From positions 310,001 through 374,000 of the forward strand of contig NZ_RJVA01000013.1 of NCBI RefSeq assembly GCF_003751385.1: a stretch of DNA of 64,000 bases. Reading direction: 5' to 3'. The notes below the pieces were generated by a model. That model saw nothing but the letters and a program-made list of their open reading frames with translations. It did not search any database and was not told where the DNA came from. Source of the stretch: Desulfosoma caldarium. Lineage in GTDB: Bacteria > Desulfobacterota > Syntrophobacteria > Syntrophobacterales > DSM-9756. The position numbers and the translations under genes were made by a program. Shown here one piece after another: positions 56,946 to 64,000 of the stretch; position 1 is the first letter of the stretch, and every line of letters starts with the position of its first letter.

Positions 56946-57974
56946 CTACATTGGCCGTTGGCTGGCGGAGTTTTTCAGGTGCTCTCGAAGATCCAGGGCT
57001 GCGCCTTCCGCCGCCTCTCGACGCTCGGCCTCGTGCACGCCGGCCACCCAATCTTCATGGGAAAAGACCACTTCCACAAAACCATAAAAATCCAAAACCA
57101 CTAGTTCGTGCTCGGGATCTGCACCCGAAACGCGCCGTGCGCCGCTTTCTTCCAAAAACCTGGCGTAGGCTTCCGCGGCTTGGCGCCCGCCGAAACCTTC
57201 TCGAGCTTTGGCCACAAAGGCCGTCATGGGCAATCCGTCCCGGGTCACCGGCACGGCATAGGTTTCTTGAAATCCGTCATAACCAAAAGCGCTACCGAGA
57301 TAAAGAACCGCCCGCTCATGGGCCTGAAAGGATTTAGGAAATCGTTGCAGTTCCCGCACGATGTCCGTGAGCGTTCCCATGGGCTTAAGGAGTGCGCGCA
57401 CCGTCGTAGACAAGGCCTCAAGGAGCGGTGCCTCTTCCGAGGATGCGATCCCTTCCACGTAGTAGGGACCTGCTGCGGCGCACACGGCGTTGGCAGCTCG
57501 ATATCCGAAGGTAACCTCGGGCAGAGGTGTCGCCGCCGAGCGTCTCTGTTGGCTGAAGACGGCAAAGGCGCTTTGAGGGCTGCGCATGGTGAAAAGAAAG
57601 AATTCGGCCCACAGCTGAGGGTTTTCCTTGAGGGTCACCCTCTGCGTTCGCAGGGACGTAAAACCCGCTTCCAGATAAAGTTCCGCCTTACCGTCGATTT
57701 TGTCCGCCAGTGTCTGGGCATCAAAGGTCTCCGAGGGTCCGGCGGCTTCGAGTGCCTCGTCCAAAACGGTGGACACATCCGGCAAAAGGGTTTCCGGCGC
57801 TGGGCCCTGAGCCATGGGCTTATCCAAGGGAGCCGTGCCCGCCGTTCCTGAAAGAAACGGGTCTTGCCGAAAAGACACGATGACCACTCCCGCCGTGATT
57901 GCCCCCAATAGGCCGAGCAGTACCCAGGACAGCCGGCGTTCACCGGGGCTCGGTAGTGGGCGTCGTTTGGCCAT
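56946..57974 (-). CDS. Membrane-anchored protein, DUF6599-like
   Basis: 342 residues. A single N-terminal hydrophobic segment (about residues 15-35) after a basic stretch anchors a large periplasmic domain. The middle has LADKIDGKAELYLEAGF, which fits my memory of the DUF6599 signature (IDG-x-AELYL-x-x-GF), and FTMRSPQSAFAVFSQQRR. No cysteine motif and no enzyme motif that I can name. GGGGAG precedes ATG 57974. It begins 20 bases after sat-cysC, so the two are probably one transcript, followed by the DUF362-polyferredoxin-AKR genes. Confidence 0.75.
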   Translation of the reverse strand: MAKRRPLPSPGERRLSWVLLGLLGAITAGVVIVSFRQDPFLSGTAGTAPLDKPMAQGPAPETLLPDVSTVLDEALEAAGPSETFDAQTLADKIDGKAELYLEAGFTSLRTQRVTLKENPQLWAEFFLFTMRSPQSAFAVFSQQRRSAATPLPEVTFGYRAANAVCAAAGPYYVEGIASSEEAPLLEALSTTVRALLKPMGTLTDIVRELQRFPKSFQAHERAVLYLGSAFGYDGFQETYAVPVTRDGLPMTAFVAKAREGFGGRQAAEAYARFLEESGARRVSGADPEHELVVLDFYGFVEVVFSHEDWVAGVHEAERREAAEGAALDLREHLKNSASQRPM

Positions 57975-57994
57975 CGTGTCACTCCCCATGGGCT

Positions 57995-59713
57995 TTATTT
58001 GATGTATCCGGCCCGCTCCAGATAAAGCAGGACTTCTTGAGCGGCTTCATCGGGGGTGAGTTCCGTGGTGTCGATGAGGACCTCAGGGGCGGAAGGGGGC
58101 TCATAAGGGTCGTCAATGCCGGTAAAACCCTTGATAAGGCCTGCGCGAGCCTTGGCGTAAAGACCCTTGCGGTCGCGGCTTTCACATACTTCTAGAGGCG
58201 TGGCCACGTAGACTTCCACGAATCCTCCATACTTTTCAATGAGGCTGCGAATCTGGCGGCGAGTGGCGGCATAGGGGGCGATGGGAGCGCAGATGGCGAT
58301 GCCGCGGTTCTTGGTAATTTCACTGGCCACAAAGCCGATGCGGCGAACGTTGATGTCCCGGTGTTCTTTGGAAAATCCCAGTTCGCTGGAAAGATTGCGT
58401 CGCACCACGTCTCCGTCCAGCAAAGTCACCGGACGACCGCCCATTTCCAGAAGGCGTGCGTAGAGAATGCGGGCGATGGTGGATTTGCCTGCGCCGGAAA
58501 GTCCCGTGCAAAAGATGGTGAAGCCCTGCTTGTGCCGTGGTGGATATCCCCTTTGCAGTTCCTCGATGACCTCGGGAAAACTGAACCATTCCGGCACGCG
58601 CTTGCCTTCTCGAAGCCTGCGGTGAAATTCTTCCAATGACATCGTCTTGATCGTGCTCTGTGGGGGCACTTCGCGAGCCGGCATGTAGGCGTCTTCTTCA
58701 TAAACGTAGACCATTTCTTCTTCAAAAGGAACGATTTCAATGCCCAAGGCTTCTTGATGTTCCAGAGCCGTTTGCACGGCCGCTTCCGGATCGTAAAACC
58801 GGCGGCCGTCTGGTGTCACACCCGGGCTAGCGTGATCGCGACCCACAATGAAGTGGGTGCAGCCATAATTTTTGCGAATGAGCGCATGCAAAAGGGCCTC
58901 TCGAGGCCCGGCCAGGCGCATGGCCAAAGGAAGCAGGCTCAGAAGCATCATATTGGGCGGATAATAGCGGCTCACCGCCTGATAGCAGCGGATTCTCGTG
59001 TAATAGTCAATGTCTCCTGGCATGGCTCGGCGCGCCACGGGATGCAGCAGAAGGTTTGCCTTGGCCCGATCCATGGCTCGAAGGGTCATTTCAAACTGGG
59101 CTCGGTGCACGGGGTTGCGCGTCTGAAAGCCCACGATGCGGCGCCAGCCCAGCTTCTTGAAAAGGGCGCGCATTTCATGAGGGGTGTGGCGCAGGCGCTT
59201 GAACGCGAAATGCAGCGGCAGTTGTACCCCTTCTACGGTGCCGCCCACATAATGGGTGCCCGTGCCGTGAAAGAGCGCATCCACGCCGGGGTGAGCTGTG
59301 TCCGTGGTGCCGTAAATGATTTCCGCTTCCCGCAACTTGTCGATAGGCCAAATGTCTTCCACATGAAGCACGGCGAGCATGAAACCTTCCACATCGCGCA
59401 AGGCCACCGATTGCCCTGCGTCCAACGAGCGCGCTTCGGCTTCCGAAACGTCCAAGCAAATGGGTAAAGGCCACAGAAGGCCGTTTTGCAACTGCATGCG
59501 ATCCAGCACCGATTCGTAGTCGGCATTGGTCATAAAGCCGCGAAGGGGGGAAAATGCGCCGTTCAGCAAAAGCTCCAGGTCGGAGAGTTGGCGAGCGTTG
59601 AGGGTGAGGCTGGGAAGGGTTCGGCTGAGGTCTCGAAGCATCTGCGCTCGCGCTTCATCCACTACCAGATTGACCAGTTCGCCGCCGTGTGCTGCAAGTA
59701 TCCTGTCCATCAT
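57995..59713 (-). CDS. Bifunctional sulfate adenylyltransferase / APS kinase
   Basis: About 572 residues that make APS and then PAPS from sulfate. The N-terminal ATP sulfurylase has LAAHGGELVNL, QTRNPVHRAQ (about 59095-59125), GRDHASPG and RRAMPGDIDYY. The C-terminal APS kinase has an intact P-loop GLSGAGKST (about 58480-58510), DGDVVRRNLSSELGFS and RKGLYAKARAG, so, unlike the fungal fusion, it should be catalytic. The start is ATG 59713 or 59710; the longer frame to 59848 is not family-like. In a sulfate respirer Sat normally stands alone and feeds AprAB; a fused kinase points to assimilation or sulfation. Confidence 0.95.
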   Translation of the reverse strand: MMDRILAAHGGELVNLVVDEARAQMLRDLSRTLPSLTLNARQLSDLELLLNGAFSPLRGFMTNADYESVLDRMQLQNGLLWPLPICLDVSEAEARSLDAGQSVALRDVEGFMLAVLHVEDIWPIDKLREAEIIYGTTDTAHPGVDALFHGTGTHYVGGTVEGVQLPLHFAFKRLRHTPHEMRALFKKLGWRRIVGFQTRNPVHRAQFEMTLRAMDRAKANLLLHPVARRAMPGDIDYYTRIRCYQAVSRYYPPNMMLLSLLPLAMRLAGPREALLHALIRKNYGCTHFIVGRDHASPGVTPDGRRFYDPEAAVQTALEHQEALGIEIVPFEEEMVYVYEEDAYMPAREVPPQSTIKTMSLEEFHRRLREGKRVPEWFSFPEVIEELQRGYPPRHKQGFTIFCTGLSGAGKSTIARILYARLLEMGGRPVTLLDGDVVRRNLSSELGFSKEHRDINVRRIGFVASEITKNRGIAICAPIAPYAATRRQIRSLIEKYGGFVEVYVATPLEVCESRDRKGLYAKARAGLIKGFTGIDDPYEPPSAPEVLIDTTELTPDEAAQEVLLYLERAGYIK

Positions 59714-60249
59714 CAAGGCTTTCGCTCCGCTGGTAGGGTCCTGTGCAATAGGTTCGATCGATCTTTTCGGACAGACCTCGATTCCGTAATGGGTTTTTAG
59801 CATGTCACGTGTTTTCTTAAAACGCAAAAGGTCATGGGGTTTCCACAACGCATGGAGAGGTCAATTTCAGGTTCCAAACGAACCCGAAGCCATTCAAGCC
59901 GTTAAGGCTTCAAGGCCATAGCACTCCATGCATGAAGATCCGCGGCGCTTCGCTGAATCTGCCGCCTCCAGCGTATCCAGTCCTTGCGATCGATGATGGG
60001 TTTTCACAATTACCCTTGAAATGGGAACAGACATTTTGGTAGATAATTCACAACAAGTGAGATCCTGCCTGTTGCAAATGCACGCAATGAAAGCGGTTCA
60101 TGCTGCCACACGCCAATGGGATTCGCAGCGCTCCTTTTGAGTGAAGCCGGAAGGGACTCCGCGAAATCGTTCATGACCTAGCAGACTCGTCGCTGCGCAC
60201 TACGCCTCAATGCCGCCCGATGCATCGGACGTAAAGTTGAGGTTTCGGC
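59714..60249. other. Divergent promoter region between sat-cysC and the LysR gene
   Basis: About 540 bases of relatively AT-rich sequence without a supportable gene. It probably holds the sat-cysC promoter (minus) and the LysR promoter (plus). I looked for T-N11-A type LysR boxes but several weak matches exist and none is convincing. Confidence 0.5.
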
Positions 60250-61158
60250 ATGAAATGGAATCTTTTTACCTTAAAGGTCTTTGCGGAAGTCGCTCGTCAA
60301 AAGAGTTTCACAAAAGCGGGAAGGATTCTCGGGCTGACCCAACCGGCGGTGAGTTTTCAAGTGCAAAATCTGGAAAAACAAATCGGCTGCCCACTCATGG
60401 TTCGAAACAGAAGGGGCACAGTGGAGCTCACCAAAACCGGTGAAGTGCTCTATCACCATATCCAAAAAATTTATGAATTCCTTCAAGACCTGGAGGCACA
60501 GCTTTACCCCTTGACACGGCATTCAAACCGGCAGGTGGTCGTGGGATGCTGTTGTATTGCCGGAGAACATGTGGTGCTTGCTTATGGCGGCGCATCCATG
60601 CACAGGTGGTCTCAGGTGATCGTCCATTGGCATGTGGGGCGCTGCGCCGATAACTTCACACGCTTGGTGGAAGGATCCCTGGATGTGGCCATTGCCTGCA
60701 TTCCCCCCGAGGACTCTCGCCTTGCACACCACGCCTTCGTGCGGATACCGTTGTGCTGCTTTGAAGCCTCACGAGCCGCTGCTCGACACTTGTCGATCAA
60801 GGACTTAGTCTCGGAACCCTTAATTCTGGGTGAAGGGGGGGCGGGAACGCGCCGAGCCTTGGTCCGATTCCTTCGGAAGCACGGCCTATCTCTGGACCGA
60901 TGCTCCGTCGTGGTCACTTCGGAATGCATCGAAGCCGTCAAGGAAATGGTGGCCAAAGACTTGGGCTGGTCCATCGTGCCTCGTATGGTGATTCAAGAGG
61001 AATTGAGCCAGAGGCGGCTGAGCCCCATCGAACTTAAGGAAGGAAGGCCTGTTCAGGAATTTTTTGTGGTCTACCGAAAACAAGGACTGATGAGTGATCA
61101 GCTGAACGACTTCATTCAGTTCCTCCTTCAGACATCCCCGGAATTGCCCGCCCAATAA
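60250..61158 (+). CDS. LysR-family transcriptional regulator
   Basis: 302 residues. Winged helix-turn-helix at about residues 5-62 (FAEVARQKSFTKAGRILGLTQPAVSFQVQNLEKQIG), then a substrate-binding fold to the end. GAGG is eight bases before ATG 60250. Being divergent from sat-cysC, it is a good candidate for controlling sulfate activation, like CysB does, but the co-inducer domain shows no motif that I can assign to a ligand. Confidence 0.92.
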   Translation: MKWNLFTLKVFAEVARQKSFTKAGRILGLTQPAVSFQVQNLEKQIGCPLMVRNRRGTVELTKTGEVLYHHIQKIYEFLQDLEAQLYPLTRHSNRQVVVGCCCIAGEHVVLAYGGASMHRWSQVIVHWHVGRCADNFTRLVEGSLDVAIACIPPEDSRLAHHAFVRIPLCCFEASRAAARHLSIKDLVSEPLILGEGGAGTRRALVRFLRKHGLSLDRCSVVVTSECIEAVKEMVAKDLGWSIVPRMVIQEELSQRRLSPIELKEGRPVQEFFVVYRKQGLMSDQLNDFIQFLLQTSPELPAQ

Positions 61159-61403
61159 TCGTCATTCCCCATGTCTTATAACATGCACTTATAACCTAAT
61201 CTGAGCGATTCTGGAGCAAGACAGAGCCGACGATGGGCTGCCTGACCACCGAAGAGCCAAGTTTGGCACCCTGATGGCCATCTTTATGCTATTGACTGTG
61301 GTTTTTTTGTGAATGAGCCCTGATGTTTAGTATGTCGTCAACTTTACGCGATTTTGGAGACACCTCTTCACTTGTAGGTGATTTCTTCGGTGCTGCACGT
61401 CAT

Positions 61404-62807
61404 TTACCCCCAGCAATGTCTGGGCGGCGCTCCGCTTTTGTACCAAAGCCTCTCAAAGTGGAGGGCCTCAAAGGTTGCCGTCGTCACTTTCAGCACCACA
61501 CGGCGGCCGTGACGCACAATCTTGGCGGCCATGTCCATCACCCTACGGCGCAGCGTGGTGGCCTAGCCAACGGGCTCGACCACCGGCGCGCAGACGTCGT
61601 GCTTGAAGCTCTCGTAGAGAAAAAAGGCCACCAGCATCGTGTCGAAGAAGGTGGCATTGGGGGCAAAGCGCTTGAAAGGCAGCTGCTCGAAGCCGAAATC
61701 CTTCAGCGCTCGATGTACCAGCTCCTCACTGCCCCGGCCGTGGTCACCGGCGATGATCCCTTGCCCTTGAAGCCATTGATCATGTCCAGCCTTGGTGAGC
61801 GCTACATCGATGGCCTGTCCCATACCCAGGTTGGTGACCACCACCGTGTCGGGCCGGGCAAAAGGCAGCACCATCTGGGCATCTTGATACAGCGGACGGC
61901 AAAACAGCGCTCGACGAAACGACTTCCACCGACCGCACCTTGTGCCAAGCTCCAGGTATTGCCAGACCTGGCTCCCTTGCTTGTAGCGGCCCCAGGCGGC
62001 CTGGCTCCTCTGGCTTTGGGCCACAAATTCCTTGACCGGCTCATACAGCTTGCCGCCACAGATGTAGCCAATGCTCAAATCTTCAAAAGCCTCGAAAAGC
62101 TTCTGGTCAAAAAGTTCGCTGTCCATGCGAACGATGATAGCCACGTCGGCTCGATAGGGCTTGCGGATTCTGGCCACCATATGGCGTACCATTCGCTCCA
62201 TCGTATTGCCATTGTTGCTGTGGGCATCTCCGCGACGAAAGACCGCATCGATGATGTGGTTTTGCCATGTCATCTGCAGCGGCTGAAATCCTTTGACACG
62301 CTTGTAGGCGGGCTTGACGCCGTGGACCCGGGCCTCGTCGTTGTCCATAACCATGGTGTCCATGCCCAAAACCATCAGATCGGGCTCTTGCAGCTTAAGA
62401 CGCCACAAAAACAGCCGCTGCAAAAGGTGGCGGTACAAGTCAATGCGCGGCCACCAAAAAGAGCAGAAGAACCTTTTGACGGCGTGGGAGGAAAGCATGC
62501 GACCTGGATCACACTCGATGGCGGCGGCATAGCCCGCGTCCTTGGCTAGGGCATCGAAGTCAACCAGGTGCCGGCTCGTGCCGTCCATAAAAAAACACAG
62601 TAGCTGCTTGAAAATCTCGAGGATCGGCTGCCCCTTGCGGCGACGACGCATGGAGCCAAAGAAAGTATCGATCTGCTAAAAAATCTGGATGTTGCCAAGA
62701 TAGCGAAAAAACAAAATCAAACCGCCGCGGCCTGTAAGCGTATCGGGGGGCACCTCAACGCCGTCAATTCTTGCTTTGCTATTTGTCGTGGTTGTGGCAC
62801 GTCCCAT
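61404..62807 (-). pseudogene. IS1380-family transposase with two in-frame amber codons
   Basis: From ATG 62807 the frame reads MGRATTTTNSKARIDGVEVP... , a typical IS1380 N-terminus, meets TAG at 62676-62678, continues in frame through a long transposase body (KGQPILEIFKQLLCFFMDGTS, LMVLGMDTMVMDND, VRMDSELFDQ), meets a second TAG at 61563-61565, then continues in frame as LRRRVMDMAAKIVRHGRRVVLK to TAA at 61404-61406. If both TAGs were read through it would be a 467-residue protein of the usual family size. The first TAG sits where related proteins have Gln (IFQQID), consistent with one CAG-to-TAG change. No frameshift is seen. Confidence 0.8.
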
Positions 62808-62872
62808 TGTGAAGTCCCCACCTTTTGGGTTATGGTTACGCGGTATGTGATACGTCCGATCTCGCTACGATT

Positions 62873-62902
62873 CCACCTCATTAGCCCATTAGGTGGGATT
62901 TT
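62873..62902 (+). terminator. Candidate intrinsic terminator at the right end of the IS
   Basis: ccacctcat (62873-62881) pairs with attaggtgg (62888-62896) with one mismatch, followed by gattttttt. It reads on the plus strand, leaving the insertion towards the torD-like remnant. No plus-strand gene precedes it, so it may be a relic of the element or of a disrupted gene. Confidence 0.55.
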
Positions 62903-63037
62903 TTTGCGCTTAAATCGCTCAGTTCAGGTGGAACATTCCGCTCCCCGGGCCATTGGCTGGCTTCCGCGCAGCCCCTCTTGGAAGAGTGGTAGATCCTCTG
63001 GATGAAAGCGCCGGAAACGGTCCTAAAGCCCATCAGG

Positions 63038-63413
63038 TGAAATACATGTGGCTGTTTGTGGTGCGCTGAGGCGGTGTGCCTGTGCCCCCTCAGGCATCTT
63101 GGCATCTGAGCCGCGAGACCGATCAAGGGGAAGCCGCGGAAAGGGCCGTGGAGTTTCATGAGCGAACGGGTTGGGTGTGGCGGGAAGCGGAGTTTCGAGA
63201 ACCCTTCGATCATCTGGCCGTGGCATTGGAAATTCTGGAGATGGTGTGTCAGGCCGCGGCGGAACGCGAGGCCCATCGTGATCAAGAAAATTAGCCGCCC
63301 GTGCGCTCTGGCATGATTTTCTACGGCACCACCTCGATCTTTGGGTGCCTCGATGCGCAGGGGGCCATGGAACGGCACACCGGCGCGCTGGTCTACAGGA
63401 TTTTGGATTAGTG
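63038..63413 (+). pseudogene. Remnant of a TorD/DmsD-like chaperone gene
   Basis: Reading across frames one can assemble a TorD-type protein: KYMWLFVVR, an in-frame TGA (63067-63069), GGVPVPPQASW..., WREAEFREPFDHLAVALEILE (63195-63245), TAG at 63292-63294; then in a shifted frame ALWHDFLRHHLDLWVPRC and, after another shift at a run of five G, AMERHTGALVYRI. The central EPFDHLAVALEIL is the conserved TorD helix. These chaperones fold molybdoenzyme catalytic subunits, matching the Fe-S subunit just downstream. Breaks in the frame show it is dead. Confidence 0.7.
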
Positions 63414-63445
63414 TTTGCGGCATTTGTGCAAGGGAGAATGAGGTT

Positions 63446-64000
63446 ATGAAAAACGTCGCTCGAGATCGCTACGTCATGATCTGCAACGTGGATCTTTGTC
63501 TCGGCTGTGCTGCCTGCAGTGTGGAGTGCCGCCGTTATGACGGCTTGGACGAAAAGGGAAGTTTTCGCATGCGCGTGCATACCCAGGAAACCTGCACTTT
63601 TCCCGACGTAACCTTGGAACACGTGCGGGTATCGAGCGCCCATTGCGTCAAAGCGGAATGCATCAAGGATTTCCCCACGGGAGCCACCCTTCGGGCCGAG
63701 GAGGGCTTTGTGTTCATCACGTAGGAACGCTGCATGGAATGTGGCGCCTGTGTGGATGCGTGCCCCTACGGTGCCCGTTACATGCGCCAATTTGGCCAGA
63801 TGCTCAAGGCCAACAAGTGCGCGTGGTGTTATGCTCGAGTCTACGAAGGGCACAAGCCGGTGTGCGTGGAAAAGTGCATCACCGGAGCACTTGTCTTTGG
63901 GTTGTTTTCGAATCTGGCCATCAAGGCCGCATTGGCAGCCCATGACGTGGACGTCTATCATCCGGAAGACAACACCAAGCCGCAACTTCACCGAAAAGCC
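63446..64000 (+). pseudogene. Decaying ferredoxin subunit (NrfC/DmsB-like) of a molybdoenzyme, cut by the window edge
   Basis: From ATG 63446 (GAGG upstream) the frame encodes an iron-sulfur electron-transfer subunit. Cluster motifs are CLGCAACSVEC (18-28), a damaged SAHCVKAECIKDFPTGA in which two of four expected cysteines are Ser64 and Phe76, CMECGACVDACPYGARYM and CAWC...CVEKC. A TAG at 63722-63724 interrupts it after residue 92 (GFVFIT-stop-ERCMECG) while the frame continues to the edge. The loss of ligands plus the stop codon indicates a pseudogene. Catalytic and membrane-anchor genes, if they exist, lie to the right. Confidence 0.8.

Larger units (their letters stand above)
61319..63037. 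mobile_element. Probable IS1380-family insertion sequence (boundaries tentative)
   Basis: The transposase pseudogene at 61404-62807 defines the element. Possible ends are cctgatg at 61319-61325 and its complement catcagg at 63031-63037, giving 1.72 kb, a normal IS1380 size. Only seven bases match and no target duplication is evident, so the limits are a guess. The right end would lie directly at the edge of the torD-like remnant. Confidence 0.55.

Noticed and set aside
61175-61195. Direct repeat cttataac twice, 13 bases apart, after the LysR gene
   Set aside because: Eight-base repeats of AT-rich sequence are expected by chance and no function suggests itself.
61323-62549. A 408-codon open frame on the plus strand
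   Set aside because: It is antisense to the IS1380 transposase body, is rich in His/Gly/Leu with no domain, and has no ribosome binding site; the minus strand explains the sequence.
63023-63991. A 322-codon open frame on the minus strand
   Set aside because: It is antisense to the torD-like remnant and the ferredoxin subunit, whose cysteine motifs on the plus strand are unmistakable.

Overview
The window looks like chromosomal DNA of a Gram-negative, sulfate-metabolising member of the Desulfobacterota, most plausibly a thermophile-leaning relative of Syntrophobacter, Desulfacinum or Desulfosoma. This is inference from gene content: a sulfate adenylyltransferase/APS kinase fusion, LptE and Lnt (outer membrane and lipoproteins), a delta-type RpoH, NtrC-type sigma-54 regulation, a PEP-CTERM protein and a TtuA-like tRNA thiolase. 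Coding density is high over the first 50 kb; the last 14 kb is looser and contains accessory and decayed genes. I recognised no rRNA, tRNA or CRISPR array.

Region by region. 0-2.3 kb: a clipped gene, a PilZ (c-di-GMP) protein, a ribbon-helix-helix protein and a ParA-type ATPase with its own N-terminal zinc ribbon. 2.8-6.9 kb: leuS-lptE-holA. 6.9-7.8 kb (minus): rpsT with a TTG start, and greA. 8.1-11.8 kb: pyrB-pyrC and an NtrC-family response regulator. 11.8-16.5 kb: an AEC transporter, an acidic protein, an inositol-monophosphatase-family enzyme, an amidohydrolase and rpoH. 16.7-21.4 kb: hisC-cmk-rpsA-sppA, preceded by an orphan intrinsic terminator. 21.4-28.5 kb: YciO/TsaC, Ppx/GppA, guaB-guaA, UPF0280, YfcE-type phosphoesterase, HIT protein, LapA. 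28.5-35.1 kb: mutS, a periplasmic amidase and an RNase II/R-family exonuclease. 35.4-39.0 kb (minus): corC-lnt-prfB, where prfB needs a programmed frameshift. 39.1-41.2 kb: a polyamine operon (XRE-cupin regulator, speD, speB), with speE at 44.3 kb. 41.3-49 kb: REC-GGDEF protein, nadK, radical SAM protein, TtuA-like enzyme, upp-uraA, GDPD.

The most interesting part starts at 49 kb. A single gene encodes HisH fused to HisF, and its sequence closely follows the eukaryotic HIS7 pattern. A PEP-CTERM surface protein has a near-perfect sigma-54 promoter and an upstream palindrome that may be its enhancer site. A minus-strand cluster then runs from sat-cysC through a membrane-anchored DUF6599-like protein, a DUF362 protein, a very large polyferredoxin with a twin-arginine motif in its middle, and a Tat-exported aldo/keto reductase; a LysR regulator is divergent from sat-cysC. 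I know of no defined function for this redox module and regard it as the best candidate for an undescribed system.

The right end (61.3-64 kb) is decaying: an IS1380-type transposase with two in-frame amber codons, remnants of a TorD-like chaperone, and a four-cluster ferredoxin subunit of a molybdoenzyme with an in-frame amber codon and two lost cysteine ligands.
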